Positions 14,001 through 28,960 of a stretch of 64,000 nucleotides of DNA are shown in pieces (the first letter of the stretch is position 1; every line of letters starts with the position of its first letter). The translations under genes and the position numbers were made by a program. The notes beneath the pieces were generated by a model, which saw only the letters and a program-made list of their open reading frames with translations, had not been told where the DNA came from and made no database searches. This DNA comes from Primula veris (Eukaryota; Streptophyta; Magnoliopsida; Ericales; Primulaceae), in assembly GCA_963682055.1 (NCBI GenBank), contig OY821741.1, positions 23,630,711 to 23,694,710 of the forward strand, given 5' to 3'.

Positions 14001-17000
14001 ACTGAGCAGTTGAATGAACGAGAAAGCAAGTGAGCATGTTCAAGATTGATGTCGAAAATCTCATTAAGTAGGATTAAAGGCCATCACAGCCCAAATACTT
14101 AATAAGATTCCTACATTGTTCAAAGGGATGAGAAATGAAGTGAGCAAGTTCAAATGCCGAAAGTCTCATTAAATAGGATTAAAGGCCATCACAGCCCAAA
14201 CCCTTAATAAGACTCTGACATTGAGCAGTTGAATGAACGAGAAAGCAAGTGAGCATGTTCAAGATTGATGTCGAAAATCTCATTAAGTAGGATTAAAGGC
14301 CATCACAGCCAAAATACTTAATAAGATTCCTACATTGTTCAAAGGGATGAGAAATGAAGTGAGCAAGTTCAAATGCCGAAAGTCTCATTAAATAGGATTA
14401 AAGGCCATCACAGCCCAAACCCTTAATAAGACTCTGACATTGAGCAGTTGAATGAACGAGAAAGCAAGTGAGCATGTTCAAGATTGATGTCGAAAATCTC
14501 ATTAAGTAGGATTAAAGGCCATCACAGCCAAAATACTTAATAAGATTCCTACATTGTTCAAAGGGATGAGAAATGAAGTGAGCAAGTTCAAATGTCGAAA
14601 GTCTCAATAAATAGGATTAAAGGCCATCACAGCCCAAACCCTTAATAAGACTCTGACATTGAGCAGTTGAATGAACGAGAAAGCAAGTGAGCATGTTCAA
14701 GATTGATGTCGAAAATCTCATTAAGTAGGATTAAAGGCCATCACAGCCCAAATACTTAATAAGATTCCTACATTGTTCAAAGGGATGAGAAATGAAGTGA
14801 GCAAGTTCAAATGCCGAAAGTCTCATTAAATAGGATTAAAGGCCATCACAGCCCAAACCCTTAATAAGACTCTGACATTGAGCAGTTGAATGAACGAGAA
14901 AGCAAGTGAGCATGTTCAAGATTGATGTCGAAAATCTCATTAAGTAGGATTAAAGGCCATCACAGCCAAAATACTTAATAAGATTCCTACATTGTTCAAA
15001 GGGATGAGAAATGAAGTGAGCAAGTTCAAATGCCGAAAGTCTCATTAAATAGGATTAAAGGCCATCACAGCCCAAACCCTTAATAAGACTCTGACATTGA
15101 GCAGTTGAATGAACGAGAAAGCAAGTGAGCATGTTCAAGATTGATGTCGAAAATCTCATTAAGTAGGATTAAAGGCCATCACAGCCAAAATACTTAATAA
15201 GATTCCTACATTGTTCAAAGGGATGAGAAATGAAGTGAGCAAGTTCAAATGCCGAAAGTCTCAATAAATAGGATTAAAGGCCATCACAGCCCAAACCCTT
15301 AATAAGACTCTGACATTGAGCAGTTGAATGAACGAGAAAGCAAGTGAGCATGTTCAAGATTGATGTCGAAAATCTCATTAAGTAGGATTAAAGGCCATCA
15401 CAGCCCAAATACTTAATAAGATTCCTACATTGTTCAAAGGGATGAGAAATGAAGTGAGCAAGTTCAAATGCCGAAAGTCTCATTAAATAGGATTAAAGGC
15501 CATCACAGCCCAAACCCTTAATAAGACTCTGACATTGAGCAGTTGAATGAACGAGAAAGCAAGTGAGCATGTTTAAGATCGATGTCGAAAATCTCATTAA
15601 GTAGGATTAAAGGCCATCACAGCCCAAATACTTAATAAGATTCCTACATTGTTCAAAGGGATGAGAAATGAAGTGAGCAAGTTCAAATGCCGAAAGTCTC
15701 AATAAATAGGATTAAAGGCCATCACAGCCCAAACCCTTAATAAGACTCTGACATTGAGCAGTTGAATGAACGAGAAAGCAAGTGAGCATGTTCAAGATTG
15801 ATGTCGAAAATCTCATTAAGTAGGATTAAAGGTCATCACAGCCCAAATACTTAATAAGATTTCTACATTGTTCAAAGGGATGAGAAATGAAGTGAGCAAG
15901 TTCAAATGCCGAAAGTCTCAATAAATAGGATTAAAGGCCATCACAGCCCAAACCCTTAATAAGACACTGACATTGAGCAGTTGAATGAACGATAAAGCAA
16001 GTGAGCATGTTCAAGATCGATGACGAAAATCACATTAAGTAGGATTAAAGGCCACCACAGCCCAAATAAGACTCTGACATTGAGCAGTTGAATGAACGAT
16101 AAAGCAACTGAGTATGTTCAAGATCGATGACGAAAATCACATTAAGTAGGATTAAAGGCCACCACAGCCCAAATACTTAATAAGATTCCTACATTGTTCA
16201 AAGGGATGAGAAATGAAGTGAGCAAGTTTAAATGCCGAAAGTCTCATTAAATATGATTAAAGGCCATCACAGCCCAAACCCTTAATAAGACTCTGACATT
16301 GAGTAGTTGAATGAACGAGAAAGCAAGTGAGCATGTTCAAGATTGATGTCGAAAATCTCATTAAGTAGGATTAAAGGCTATCACAGCCCAAATACTTAAT
16401 AAGATTCCTACATTGTTCAAAGGGATGAGAAATGAAGTGAGCAAGTTCAAATGCCGAAAGTCTCAATAAATAGGATTAAAGGCCATCACAGCCCAAACCC
16501 TTAATAAGACTCTGACACTGAGCAGTTGAATGAACGAGAAAGCAAGTGAGCATGTTCAAGATTGATGTCGAAAATCTCATTAAGTAGGATTAAAGGCCAT
16601 CACAGCCCAAATACTTAATAAGATTCCTACATTGTTCAAAGGGATGAGAAATGAAGTGAGCAAGTTCAAATGCCGAAAGTCTCATTAAATAGGATTAAAG
16701 GCCATCACAGCCCAAACCCTTAATAAGACTCTGACATTGAGCAGTTGAATGAACGAGAAAGCAAGTGAGCATGTTCAAGATTGATGTCGAAAATCTCATT
16801 AAGTAGGATTAAAGGCCATCACAGCCAAAATACTTAATAAGATTCCTACATTGTTCAAAGGGATGAGAAATGAAGTGAGCAAGTTCAAATGCCGAAAGTC
16901 TCAATAAATAGGATTAAAGGCCATCACAGCCCAAACCCTTAATAAGACTCTGACATTGAGCAGTTGAATGAACGAGAAAGCAAGTGAGCATGTTCAAGAT

Positions 17001-17264
17001 TGATGTCGAAAATCTCATTAAGTAGGATTAAAGGCCATCACAGCCCAAATACTTAATAAGATTTCTACATTGTTCAAAGGGATGAGAAATGAAGTGAGCA
17101 AGTTCAAATGCCGAAAGTCTCAATAAATAGGATTAAAGGCCATCACAGCCCAAACCCTTAATAAGACACTGACATTGAGCAGTTGAATGAACGATAAAGC
17201 AAGTGAGCATGTTCAAGATCGATGACGAAAATCACATTAAGTAGGATTAAAGGCCACCACAGCC
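11031..17264. repeat. Higher-order repeat, 2,516 bp, with an A-A junction
   Basis: An unusual join, CCCAAATAAGACTCTGAC, in which an A half lacks 7 bp and is followed directly by another A half, occurs at 11,031, 13,547, 16,063 and 17,265. The spacings are 2,516, 2,516 and 1,202 bp. These equal 11 dimers plus a 107-bp half (twice) and 5 dimers plus a 107-bp half. Other variants, such as GTTTAAGATCG at about 10,537, 13,053 and 15,570, keep the same spacing. The last copy is shortened by six dimers. Confidence 0.8.
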
Positions 17265-20200
17265 CAAATAAGACTCTGACATTGAGCAGTTGAATGAACG
17301 ATAAAGCAACTGAGTATGTTCAAGATCGATGACGAAAATCACATTAAGTAGGATTAAAGGCCACCACAGCCCAAATACTTAATAAGATTCCTACATTGTT
17401 CAAAGGGATGAGAAATGAAGTGAGCAAGTTTAAATGCCGAAAGTCTCATTAAATATGATTAAAGGCCATCACAGCCCAAACCCTTAATAAGACTCTGACA
17501 TTGAGTAGTTGAATGAACGAGAAAGCAAGTGAGCATGTTCAAGATTGATGTCGAAAATTTCATTAAGTAGGATTAAAGGCTATCACAGCCCAAATACTTA
17601 ATAAGATTCCTACATTGTTCAAAGGGATGAGAAATGAAGTGAGCAAGTTCAAATGCCGAAAGTCTCAATAAATAGGATTAAAGGCCATCACAGCCCAAAC
17701 CCTTAATAAGACTCTGACACTGAGCAGTTGAATGAACGAGAAAGCAAGTGAGCATGTTCAAGATTGATGTCAAAAATCTCATTAAGTAGGATTAAAGGCC
17801 ATCACAGCCCAAATACTTAATAAGATTCCTACATTGTTCAAAGGGATGAGAAATGAAGTGAGCAAGTTCAAATGCCGAAAGTCTCATTAAATAGGATTAA
17901 AGGCCATCACAGCCCAAACCCTTAATAAGACTCTGACACTGAGCAGTTGAATGAACGAGAAAGCAAGTGAGCATGTTCAAGATTGATGTCGAAAATCTCA
18001 TTAAGTAGGATTAAAGGCCATCACAGCCCAAATACTTAATAAGATTCCTACATTGTTCAAAGGGATGAGAAATGAAGTGAGCAACTTCAAATGCCGAAAG
18101 TCTCATTAAATACGATTAAAGGCCATCACAGCCCAAACCCTTAATAAGACTCTGACATTGAGCAGTTGAATGAAAGAGAAAGCAAGTGAGCATGTTCAAG
18201 ATTGATGTCGAAAATCTCATTAAGTATGATTAAAGGCCATCACAACCCAAATACTTAATAGGATTCCTACATTGTTCAAAGGGATGAGAAATGAAGTGAG
18301 CAAGTTCAAATGCCGAAAGTCTCATTAAATAGGATGAAAGGCCATCACAGCCCAAACCCTTAATAAGACTCTGACATTGAGCAGTTGAATGAACGAGAAA
18401 GCAACTGAGCATGTTCAAGATCGATGTCGAAAATCACATTAAGTAGGATTAAAGGCCATCACAGCCCAAATACTTAATAAGATTCCTACATTGTTCAAAG
18501 GGATGAGAAATGAAGTGAGCAAGTTCAAATACCGAAAGTCTCATTGAATAGGATTAAAGGCCATCACAGCCCAAACCCTTAATAAGACTCTGACATTGAG
18601 CAGTTGAATGAACGAGAAAGCAAGTGAGCATGTTCAAGATTGATGTCGAAAATCTCATTAAGTAGGATTAAAGGCCATCACAGCCCAAATACTTAATAAG
18701 ATTCCTACATTGTTCAAAGGGATGAGAAATGAAGTGAGCAAGTTCAAATGCCGAAAGTCTCATTAAATAGGATTAAAGGCCATCACAGCCCAAACCCTTA
18801 ATAAGACTCTGACATTGAGCAGTTGAATGAACGAGAAAGCAAGTGAGCATGTTCAAGATTGATGTCGAAAATCTCATTAAGTAGGATTAAAGGCCATCAC
18901 AGCCCAAATACTTAATAAGATTCCTACATTGTTCAAAGAGATGAGAAATGAAGTGAGCAAGTTCAAATGCCGAAAGTCTCAATAAATAGGATTAAAGGCC
19001 ATCACAGCCCAAACCCTTAATAAGACTCTGACATTGAGCAGTTGAATGAACGAGAAAGCAAGTGAGCATGTTCAAGATTGATGTCGAAAATCTCATTAAG
19101 TAGGATTAAAGGCCATCACAGCCCAAATACTTAATAAGATTCCTACATTGTTCAAAGGGATGAGAAATGAAGTGAGCAAGTTCAAATGCCGAAAGTCTCA
19201 ATAAATAGGATTAAAGGCCATCACAGCCCAAACCCTTAATAAGACTCTGACACTGAGCAGTTGAATGAACGAGAAAGCAAGTGAGCATGTTCAAGATTGA
19301 TGTCGAAAATCTCATTAAGTAGGATTAAAGGCCATCACAGCCCAAATACTTAATAAGATTCCTACATTGTTCAAAGGGATGAGAAATGAAGTGAGCAAGT
19401 TCAAATGTCGAAAGTCTCAATAAATAGGATTAAAGGCCATCACAGCCCAAACCCTTAATAAGACTCTGACACTGAGCAGTTGAATGAACGAGAAAGCAAG
19501 TGAGCATGTTCAAGATTGATGTCGAAAATCTCATTAAGTAGGATTAAAGGCCATCACAGCCCAAATACTTAATAAGATTCCTACATTGTTCAAAGGGATG
19601 AGAAATGAAGTGAGCAAGTTCAAATGCCGAAAGTCTCAATAAATAGGATTAAAGGCCATCACAGCCCAAACCCTTAATAAGACTCTGACATTGAGCAGTT
19701 GAATGAACGAGAAAGCAAGTGAGCATGTTCAAGATTGATGTCGAAAATCTCATTAAGTAGGATTAAAGGCCATCACAGCCCAAATACTTAATAAGATTCC
19801 TACATTGTTCAAAGGGATGAGAAATGAAGTGAGCAAGTTCAAATGCCGAAAGTCTCAATAAATAGGATTAAAGGCCATCACAGCCCAAACCCTTAATAAG
19901 ACTCTGACATTGAGCAGTTGAATGAACGAGAAAGCAAGTGAGCATGTTCAAGATTGATGTCGAAAATCTCATTAAGTAGGATTAAAGGCCATCACAGCCA
20001 AAATACTTAATAAGATTCCTACATTGTTCAAAGGGATGAGAAATAAAGTGAGCAAGTTCAAATGCCGAAAGTCTCATTAAATAGGATTAAAGGCCATCAC
20101 AGCCCAAACCCTTAATAAGACTCTGACATTGAGCAATTGAATGAACGAGAAAGCAAGTGAGCATGTTCAAGATTGATGTCGAAAATCTCATTAAGTAGGA

Positions 20201-22689
20201 TTAAAGGCCATCACAGCCCAAATACTTAATAAGATTCCTACATTGTTCAAAGGGATGAGAAATGAAGTGAGCAAGTTCAAATGCCGAAAGTCTCAATAAA
20301 TAGGATTAAAGGCCATCACAGCCCAAACCCTTAATAAGACTCTGACATTGAGCAGTTGAATGAACGAGAAAGCAACTGAGTATGTTCAAGATCGATGACG
20401 AAAATCTCATTAAGTAGGATTAAAGGCCACCACAGCCCAAATACTTAATAAGATTCCTACATTGTTCAAAGGGATGAGAAATGAAGTGAGCAAGTTTAAA
20501 TGCCGAAAGTCTCATTAAATATGATTAAAGGCCATCACAGCCCAAACCCTTAATAAGACTCTGACATTGAGCAGTTGAATGAACGAGAAAGCAAGTGAGC
20601 ATGTTCAAGATTGATGTCGAAAATCTCATTAAGTAGGATTAAAGGCTATCACAGCCCAAATACTTAATAAGATTCCTACATTGTTCAAAGGGATGAGAAA
20701 TGAAGTGAGCAAGTTCAAATGCCGAAAGTCTCAATAAATAGGATTAAAGGCCATCACAGCCCAAACCCTTAATAAGACTCTGACATTGAGCAGTTGAATG
20801 AACGAGAAAGCAACTGAGTATGTTCAAGATCGATGTCGAAAATCTCATTAAGTAGGATTAAAGGCTATCACAGCCCAAATACTTAATAAGATTCCTACAT
20901 TGTTCAAAGGGATGAGAAATGAAGTGAGCAAGTTCAAATGCCGAAAGTTTCAATAAATAGGATTAAAGGCCATCACAGCCCAAACCCTTAATAAGACTCT
21001 GACACTGAGCAGTTGAATGAACGAGAAAGCAAGTGAGCATGTTCAAGATTGATGTCGAAAATCTCATTAAGTAGGATTAAAGGCCATCACAGCCCAAATA
21101 CTTAATAAGATTCCTACATTGTTCAAAGGGATGAGAAATGAAGTGAGCAAGTTCAAATGCCGAAAGTCTCAATAAATAGGATTAAAGGCCATCACAGCCC
21201 AAACCCTTAATAAGACTCTGACATTGAGCAGTTGAATGAACGAGAAAGCAAGTGAGCATGTTCAAGATTGATGTCGAAAATCTCATTAAGTAGGATTAAA
21301 GGCCATCACAGCCCAAATACTTAATAAGATTCCTACATTGTTCAAAGGGATGAGAAATGAAGTGAGCAAGTTCAAATGCCGAAAGTCTCAATAAATAGGA
21401 TTAAAGGCCATCACAGCCCAAACCCTTAATAAGACTCTGACATTGAGCAGTTGAATGAACGAGAAAGCAACTGAGTATGTTCAAGATCGATGACGAAAAT
21501 CTCATTAAGTAGGATTAAAGGCCACCACAGCCCAAATACTTAATAAGATTCCTACATTGTTCAAAGGGATGAGAAATGAAGTGAGCAAGTTTAAATGCCG
21601 AAAGTCTCATTAAATAGGATTAAAGGCCATCACAGCCCAAACCCTTAATAAGACTCTGACATTGAGCAGTTGAATGAACGAGAAAGCAAGTGAGCATGTT
21701 CAAGATTGATGTCGAAAATCTCATTAAGTAGGATTAAAGGCCATCACAGCCCAAATACTTAATAAGATTCCTACATTGTTCAAAGGGATGAGAAATGAAG
21801 TGAGCAAGTTCAAATGCCGAAAGTCTCAATAAATAGGATTAAAGGCCATCACAGCCCAAACCCTTAATAAGACTCTGACATTGAGCAGTTGAATGAACGA
21901 GAAAGCAAGTGAGCATGTTCAAGATTGATGTCGAAAATCTCATTAAGTAGGATTAAAGGCCATCACAGCCCAAATACTTAATAAGATTCCTACATTGTTC
22001 AAAGGGATGAGAAATGAAGTGAGCAAGTTCAAATGCCGAAAGTCTCAATAAATAGGATTAAAGGCCATCACAGCCCAAACCCTTAATAAGACTCTGACAT
22101 TGAGCAGTTGAATGAACGAGAAAGCAACTGAGTATGTTCAAGATCGATGACGAAAATCTCATTAAGTAGGATTAAAGGCCACCACAGCCCAAATACTTAA
22201 TAAGATTCCTACATTGTTCAAAGGGATGAGAAATGAAGTGAGCAAGTTTAAATGCCGAAAGTCTCATTAAATAGGATTAAAGGCCATCACAGCCCAAACC
22301 CTTAATAAGACTCTGACATTGAGCAGTTGAATGAACGAGAAAGCAAGTGAGCATGTTCAAGATTGATGTCGAAAATCTCATTAAGTAGGATTAAAGGCCA
22401 TCACAGCCCAAATACTTAATAAGATTCCTACATTGTTCAAAGGGATGAGAAATGAAGTGAGCAAGTTCAAATGCCGAAAGTCTCAATAAATAGGATTAAA
22501 GGCCATCACAGCCCAAACCCTTAATAAGACTCTGACATTGAGCAGTTGAATGAACGAGAAAGCAAGTGAGCATGTTCAAGATTGATGTCGAAAATCTCAT
22601 TAAGTAGGATTAAAGGCCATCACAGCCAAAATACTTAATAAGATTCCTACATTGTTCAAAGGGATGAGAAATGAAGTGAGCAAGTTCAA

Positions 22690-25600
22690 ATGCCGAAAGT
22701 TTCAATAAATAGGATTAAAGGCCATCACAGCCCAAACCCTTAATAAGACTCTGACACTGAGCAGTTGAATGAACGAGAAAACAAGTGAGCATGTTCAAGA
22801 TTGATGTCGAAAATCTCATTAAGTAGGATTAAAGGCCATCACAGCCCAAATACTTAATAAGATTCCTACATTGTTCAAAGGGATGAGAAATGAAGTGAGC
22901 AAGTTCAAATGCCGAAAGTCTCATTAAATAGGATTAAAGGCCATCACAGCCCAAACCCTTAATAAGACTCTGACATTGAGCAGTTGAATGAACGAGAAAG
23001 CAAGTGAGCATGTTCAAGATTGATGTCGAAAATCTCATTAAGTAGGATTAAAGGCCATCACAGCCCAAATACTTAATAAGATTCCTACATTGTTCAAAGG
23101 GATGAGAAATGAAGTGAGCAAGTTCAAATGCCGAAAGTCTCATTAAATAGGATTAAAGGCCATCACAGCCCAAACCCTTAATAAGACTCTGACATTGAGC
23201 AGTTGAATGAACGAGAAAGCAAGTGAGCATGTTCAAGATTGATGTCGAAAATCTCATTAAGTAGGATTAAAGGCCATCACAGCCCAAATACTTAATAAGA
23301 TTCCTACATTGTTCAAAGGGATGAGAAATGAAGTGAGCAAGTTCAAATGCCGAAAGTCTCATTAAATAGGATTAAAGGCCATCACAGCCCAAACCCTTAA
23401 TAAGACTCTGACATTGAGCAGTTGAATGAACGAGAAAGCAAGTGAGCATGTTCAAGATTGATGTCGAAAATCTCATTAAGTAGGATTAAAGGCCATCACA
23501 GCCCAAATACTTAATAAGATTCCTACATTGTTCAAAGGGATGAGAAATGAAGTGAGGAAGTTCAAATGCCGAAAGTCTCAATAAATAGGATTAAAGGCCA
23601 TCACAGCCCAAACCCTTAATAAGACTCTGACATTGAGCAGTTGAATGAACGAGAAAGCAAGTGAGCATGTTCAAGATTGATGTCGAAAATCTCATTAAGT
23701 AGGATTAAAGGCCATCACAGCCCAAATACTTAATAAGATTCCTACATTGTTCAAAGAGATGAGAAATGAAGTGAGCAAATTCAAATGCCGAAAGTCTCAT
23801 TAAATAGGATTAAAGGCCATCACAGCCCAAACCCTTAATAAGACTCTGACATTGAGCAGTTGAATGAACGAGAAAGCAAGTGAGCATGTTCAAGATTGAT
23901 GTCGAAAATCTCATTAAGTAGGATTAAAGGCCATCACAGCCCAAATACTTAATAAGATTCCTACATTGTTCAAAGGGATGAGAAATGAAGTGAGCAAGTT
24001 CAAATGCCGAAAGTCTCAATAAATAGGATTAAAGGCCATCACAGCCCAAACCCTTAATAAGACTCTGACATTGAGCAGTTGAATGAACGAGAAAGCAAGT
24101 GAGCATGTTCAAGATTGATGTCGAAAATCTCATTAAGTAGGATTAAAGGCCATCACAGCCAAAATACTTAATAAGATTCCTACATTGTTCAAAGGGATGA
24201 GAAATGAAGTGAGCAAGTTCAAATGCCGAAAGTTTCAATAAATAGGATTAAAGGCCATCACAGCCCAAACCCTTAATAAGACTCTGACACTGAGCAGTTG
24301 AATGAACGAGAAAACAAGTGAGCATGTTCAAGATTGATGTCGAAAATCTCATTAAGTAGGATTAAAGGCCATCACAGCCCAAATACTTAATAAGATTCCT
24401 ACATTGTTCAAAGAGATGAGAAATGAAGTGAGCAAGTTCAAATGCCGAAAGTCTCATTAAATAGGATTAAAGGCCATCACAGCCCAAACCCTTAATAAGA
24501 CTCTGACATTGAGCAGTTGAATGAACGAGAAAGCAAGTGAGCATGTTCAAGATTGATGTCGAAAATCTCATTAAGTAGGATTAAAGGCCATCACAGCCCA
24601 AATACTTAATAAGATTCCTACATTGTTCAAAGGGATGAGAAATGAAGTGAGGAAGTTCAAATGCCGAAAGTCTCAATAAATAGGATTAAAGGTCATCACA
24701 GCCCAAACCCTTAATAAGACTCTGACATTGAGCAGTTGAATGAACGAGAAAGCAAGTGAGCATGTTCAAGATTGATGTCGAAAATCTCATTAAGTAGGAT
24801 TAAAGGCCATCACAGCCCAAATACTTAATAAGATTCCTACATTGTTCAAAGAGATGAGAAATGAAGTGAGCAAGTTCAAATGCCGAAAGTCTCATTAAAT
24901 AGGATTAAAGGCCATCACAGCCCAAACCCTTAATAAGACTCTGACATTGAGCAGTTGAATGAACGAGAAAGCAAGTGAGCATGTTCAAGATTGATGTCGA
25001 AAATCTCATTAAGTAGGATTAAAGGCCATCACAGCCCAAATACTTAATAAGATTCCTACATTGTTCAAAGGGATGAGAAATGAAGTGAGCAAGTTCAAAT
25101 GCCGAAAGTCTCAATAAATAGGATTAAAGGCCATCACAGCCCAAACCCTTAATAAGACTCTGACATTGAGCAGTTGAATGAACGAGAAAGCAAGTGAGCA
25201 TGTTCAAGATTGATGTCGAAAATCTCATTAAGTAGGATTAAAGGCCATCACAGCCAAAATACTTAATAAGATTCCTACATTGTTCAAAGGGATGAGAAAT
25301 GAAGTGAGCAAGTTCAAATGCCGAAAGTTTCAATAAATAGGATTAAAGGCCATCACAGCCCAAACCCTTAATAAGACTCTGACACTGAGCAGTTGAATGA
25401 ACGAGAAAACAAGTGAGCATGTTCAAGATTGATGTCGAAAATCTCATTAAGTAGGATTAAAGGCCATCACAGCCCAAATACTTAATAAGATTCCTACATT
25501 GTTCAAAGGGATGAGAAATGAAGTGAGCAAGTTCAAATGCCGAAAGTCTCATTAAATAGGATTAAAGGCCATCACAGCCCAAACCCTTAATAAGACTCTG

Positions 25601-26640
25601 ACATTGAGCAGTTGAATGAACGAGAAAGCAAGTGAGCATGTTCAAGATTGATGTCGAAAATCTCATTAAGTAGGATTAAAGGCCATCACAGCCAAAATAC
25701 TTAATAAGATTCCTACATTGTTCAAAGGGATGAGAAATGAAGTGAGCAAGTTCAAATGCCGAAAGTTTCAATAAATAGGATTAAAGGCCATCACAGCCCA
25801 AACCCTTAATAAGACTCTGACACTGAGCAGTTGAATGAACGAGAAAACAAGTGAGCATGTTCAAGATTGATGTCGAAAATCTCATTAAGTAGGATTAAAG
25901 GCCATCACAGCCCAAATACTTAATAAGATTCCTACATTGTTCAAAGGGATGAGAAATGAAGTGAGCAAGTTCAAATGCCGAAAGTCTCATTAAATAGGAT
26001 TAAAGGCCATCACAGCCCAAACCCTTAATAAGACTCTGACATTGAGCAGTTGAATGAACGAGAAAGCAAGTGAGCATGTTCAAGATTGATGTCGAAAATC
26101 TCATTAAGTAGGATTAAAGGCCATCACAGCCAAAATACTTAATAAGATTCCTACATTGTTCAAAGGGATGAGAAATGAAGTGAGCAAGTTCAAATGCCGA
26201 AAGTTTCAATAAATAGGATTAAAGGCCATCACAGCCCAAACCCTTAATAAGACTCTGACACTGAGCAGTTGAATGAACGAGAAAACAAGTGAGCATGTTC
26301 AAGATTGATGTCGAAAATCTCATTAAGTAGGATTAAAGGCCATCACAGCCCAAATACTTAATAAGATTCCTACATTGTTCAAAGAGATGAGAAATGAAGT
26401 GAGCAAGTTCAAATGCCGAAAGTCTCATTAAATAGGATTAAAGGCCATCACAGCCCAAACCCTTAATAAGACTCTGACATTGAGCAGTTGAATGAACGAG
26501 AAAGCAAGTGAGCATGTTCAAGATTGATGTCGAAAATCTCATTAAGTAGGATTAAAGGCCATCACAGCCCAAATACTTAATAAGATTCCTACATTGTTCA
26601 AAGGGATGAGAAATGAAGTGAGGAAGTTCAAATGCCGAAA
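22690..26640. repeat. Higher-order block with 438-bp spacing
   Basis: The paired variants AAAGTTTCAATAAATAG and GACACTGAGCAG...GAGAAAACAAG recur near 22,690, 24,230, 25,323, 25,761 and 26,199. The last three are exactly 438 bp (two dimers) apart, so a two-dimer unit has been amplified locally inside the larger array. Confidence 0.65.
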
Positions 26641-27599
26641 GTCTCATTAAATAGGATTAAAGGCCATCACAGCCCAAACCCTTAATAAGACTCTGACATT
26701 GAGCAGTTGAATGAACGAGAAAGCAAGTGAGCATGTTCAAGATTGATGTCGAAAATCTCATTAAGTAGGATTAAAGGCCATCACAGCCCAAATACTTAAT
26801 AAGATTCCTACATTGTTCAAAGGGATGAGAAATGAAGTGAGGAAGTTCAAATGCCGAAAGTCTCAATAAATAGGATTAAAGGCCATCACAGCCCAAACCC
26901 TTAATAAGACTCTGACATTGAGCAGTTGAATGAACGAGAAAGCAAGTGAGCATGTTCAAGATTGATGTCGAAAATCTCATTAAGTAGGATTAAAGGCCAT
27001 CACAGCCCAAATACTTAATAAGATTCCTACATTGTTCAAAGAGATGAGAAATGAAGTGAGCAAGTTCAAATGCCGAAAGTCTCATTAAATAGGATTAAAG
27101 GCCATCACAGCCCAAACCCTTAATAAGACTCTGACATTGAGCAGTTGAATGAACGAGAAAGCAAGTGGGCATGTTCAAGATTGATGTCGAAAATCTCATT
27201 AAGTAGGATTAAAGGCCATCACAGCCCAAATACTTAATAAGATTCCTACATTGTTCAAAGGGATGAGAAATGAAGTGAGCAAGTTCAAATGCCGAAAGTC
27301 TCATTAAATAGGATTAAAGGCCATCACAGCCCAAACCCTTAATAAGACTCTGACATTGAGCAGTTGAATGAACGAGAAAGCAAGTGAGCATGTTCAAGAT
27401 TGATGTCGAAAATCTCATTAAGTAGGATTAAAGGCCATCACAGCCAAAATACTTAATAAGATTCCTACATTGTTCAAAGGGATGAGAAATGAAGTGAGCA
27501 AGTTCAAATGCCGAAAGTCTCAATAAATAGGATTAAAGGCCATCACAGCCCAAACCCTTAATAAGACTCTGACATTGAGCAGTTGAATGAACGAGAAAG

Positions 27600-28960
27600 C
27601 AAGTGAGCATGTTCAAGATTGATGTCGAAAATCTCATTAAGTAGGATTAAAGGCCATCACAGCCCAAATACTTAATAAGATTCCTACATTGTTCAAAGGA
27701 ATGAGAAATGAAGTGAGCAAGTTCAAATGCCGAAAGTCTCAATAAATAGGATTAAAGGCCATCACAGCCCAAACCCTTAATAAGACTCTGACATTGAGCA
27801 GTTGAATGAACGGTAAAGCAAGTGAGCATGTTCAAGATTGATGTCGAAAATCTCATTAAGTAGGATTAAAGGTCATCACAGCCCAAATACTTAATAAGAT
27901 TTCTACATTGTTTAAAGGGATGAGAAATGAAGTGAGCAAGTTCAAATGCCGAAAGTCTCAATAAATAGGATTAAAGGCCATCACAGCCCAAACCCTTAAT
28001 AAGACACTGACATTGAGCAGTTGAATGAACGATAAAGCAACTGAGTATGTTCAAGATCGATGACGAAAATCACATTAAGTAGGATTAAAGGCCACCACAG
28101 CCCAAATACTTAATAAGATTCCTACATTGTTCAAAGGGATTAGAAATGAAGTGAGCAAGTTCAAATGCCGAAAGTCTCATTAAATAGGATTAAAGGCCAT
28201 CACAGCCCAAACCCTTAATAAGACTCTGACATTGAGCAGTTGAATGAACGAGAAAGCAAGTGAGCATGTTCAAGATTGATGTCGAAAATCTCATTAAGTA
28301 GGATTAAAGGCCATCACAGCCAAAATACTTAATAAGATTCCTACATTGTTCAAAGGGATGAGAAATGAAGTGAGCAAGTTCAAATGCCGAAAGTCTCAAT
28401 AAATAGGATTAAAGGCCATCACAGCCCAAACCCTTAATAAGACTCTGACATTGAGCAGTTGAATGAACGAGAAAGCAAGTGAGCATGTTCAAGATTGATG
28501 TCGAAAATCTCATTAAGTAGGATTAAAGGCCATCACAGCCCAAATACTTAATAAGATTCCTACATTGTTCAAAGGGATGAGAAATGAAGTGAGCAAGTTC
28601 AAATGCCGAAAGTCTCATTAAATAGGATTAAAGGCCATCACAGCCCAAACCCTTAATAAGACTCTGACATTGAGCAGTTGAATGAACGAGAAAGCAAGTG
28701 AGCATGTTCAAGATTGATGTCGAAAATCTCATTAAGTAGGATTAAAGGCCATCACAGCCAAAATACTTAATAAGATTCCTACATTGTTCAAAGGGATGAG
28801 AAATGAAGTGAGCAAGTTCAAATGCCGAAAGTCTCAATAAATAGGATTAAAGGCCATCACAGCCCAAACCATTAATAAGACTCTGACATTGAGCAGTTGA
28901 ATGAACGAGAAAGCAAGTGAGCATGTTCAAGATTGATGTCGAAAATTAGGATTAAAGGCC
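27600..28960. repeat. Copy of the 4.7-6.1 kb satellite segment
   Basis: This stretch repeats the 4.7-6.1 kb segment at a constant offset of 22,862 bp. The shared rare variants are GGGATTAGAAATG (5,280 and 28,142) and the 9-bp deletion giving CGAAAATTAGGATT (about 6,083 and 28,945). Two independent rare markers at the same offset show that a block of more than 1 kb was copied over a long distance within the array. Confidence 0.7.

Noticed and set aside
18230..18418. A 62-residue minus-strand open frame inside the satellite
   Set aside because: It exists only because a few units carry private point changes that remove the usual stops; it spans repeat units and has no coding features.
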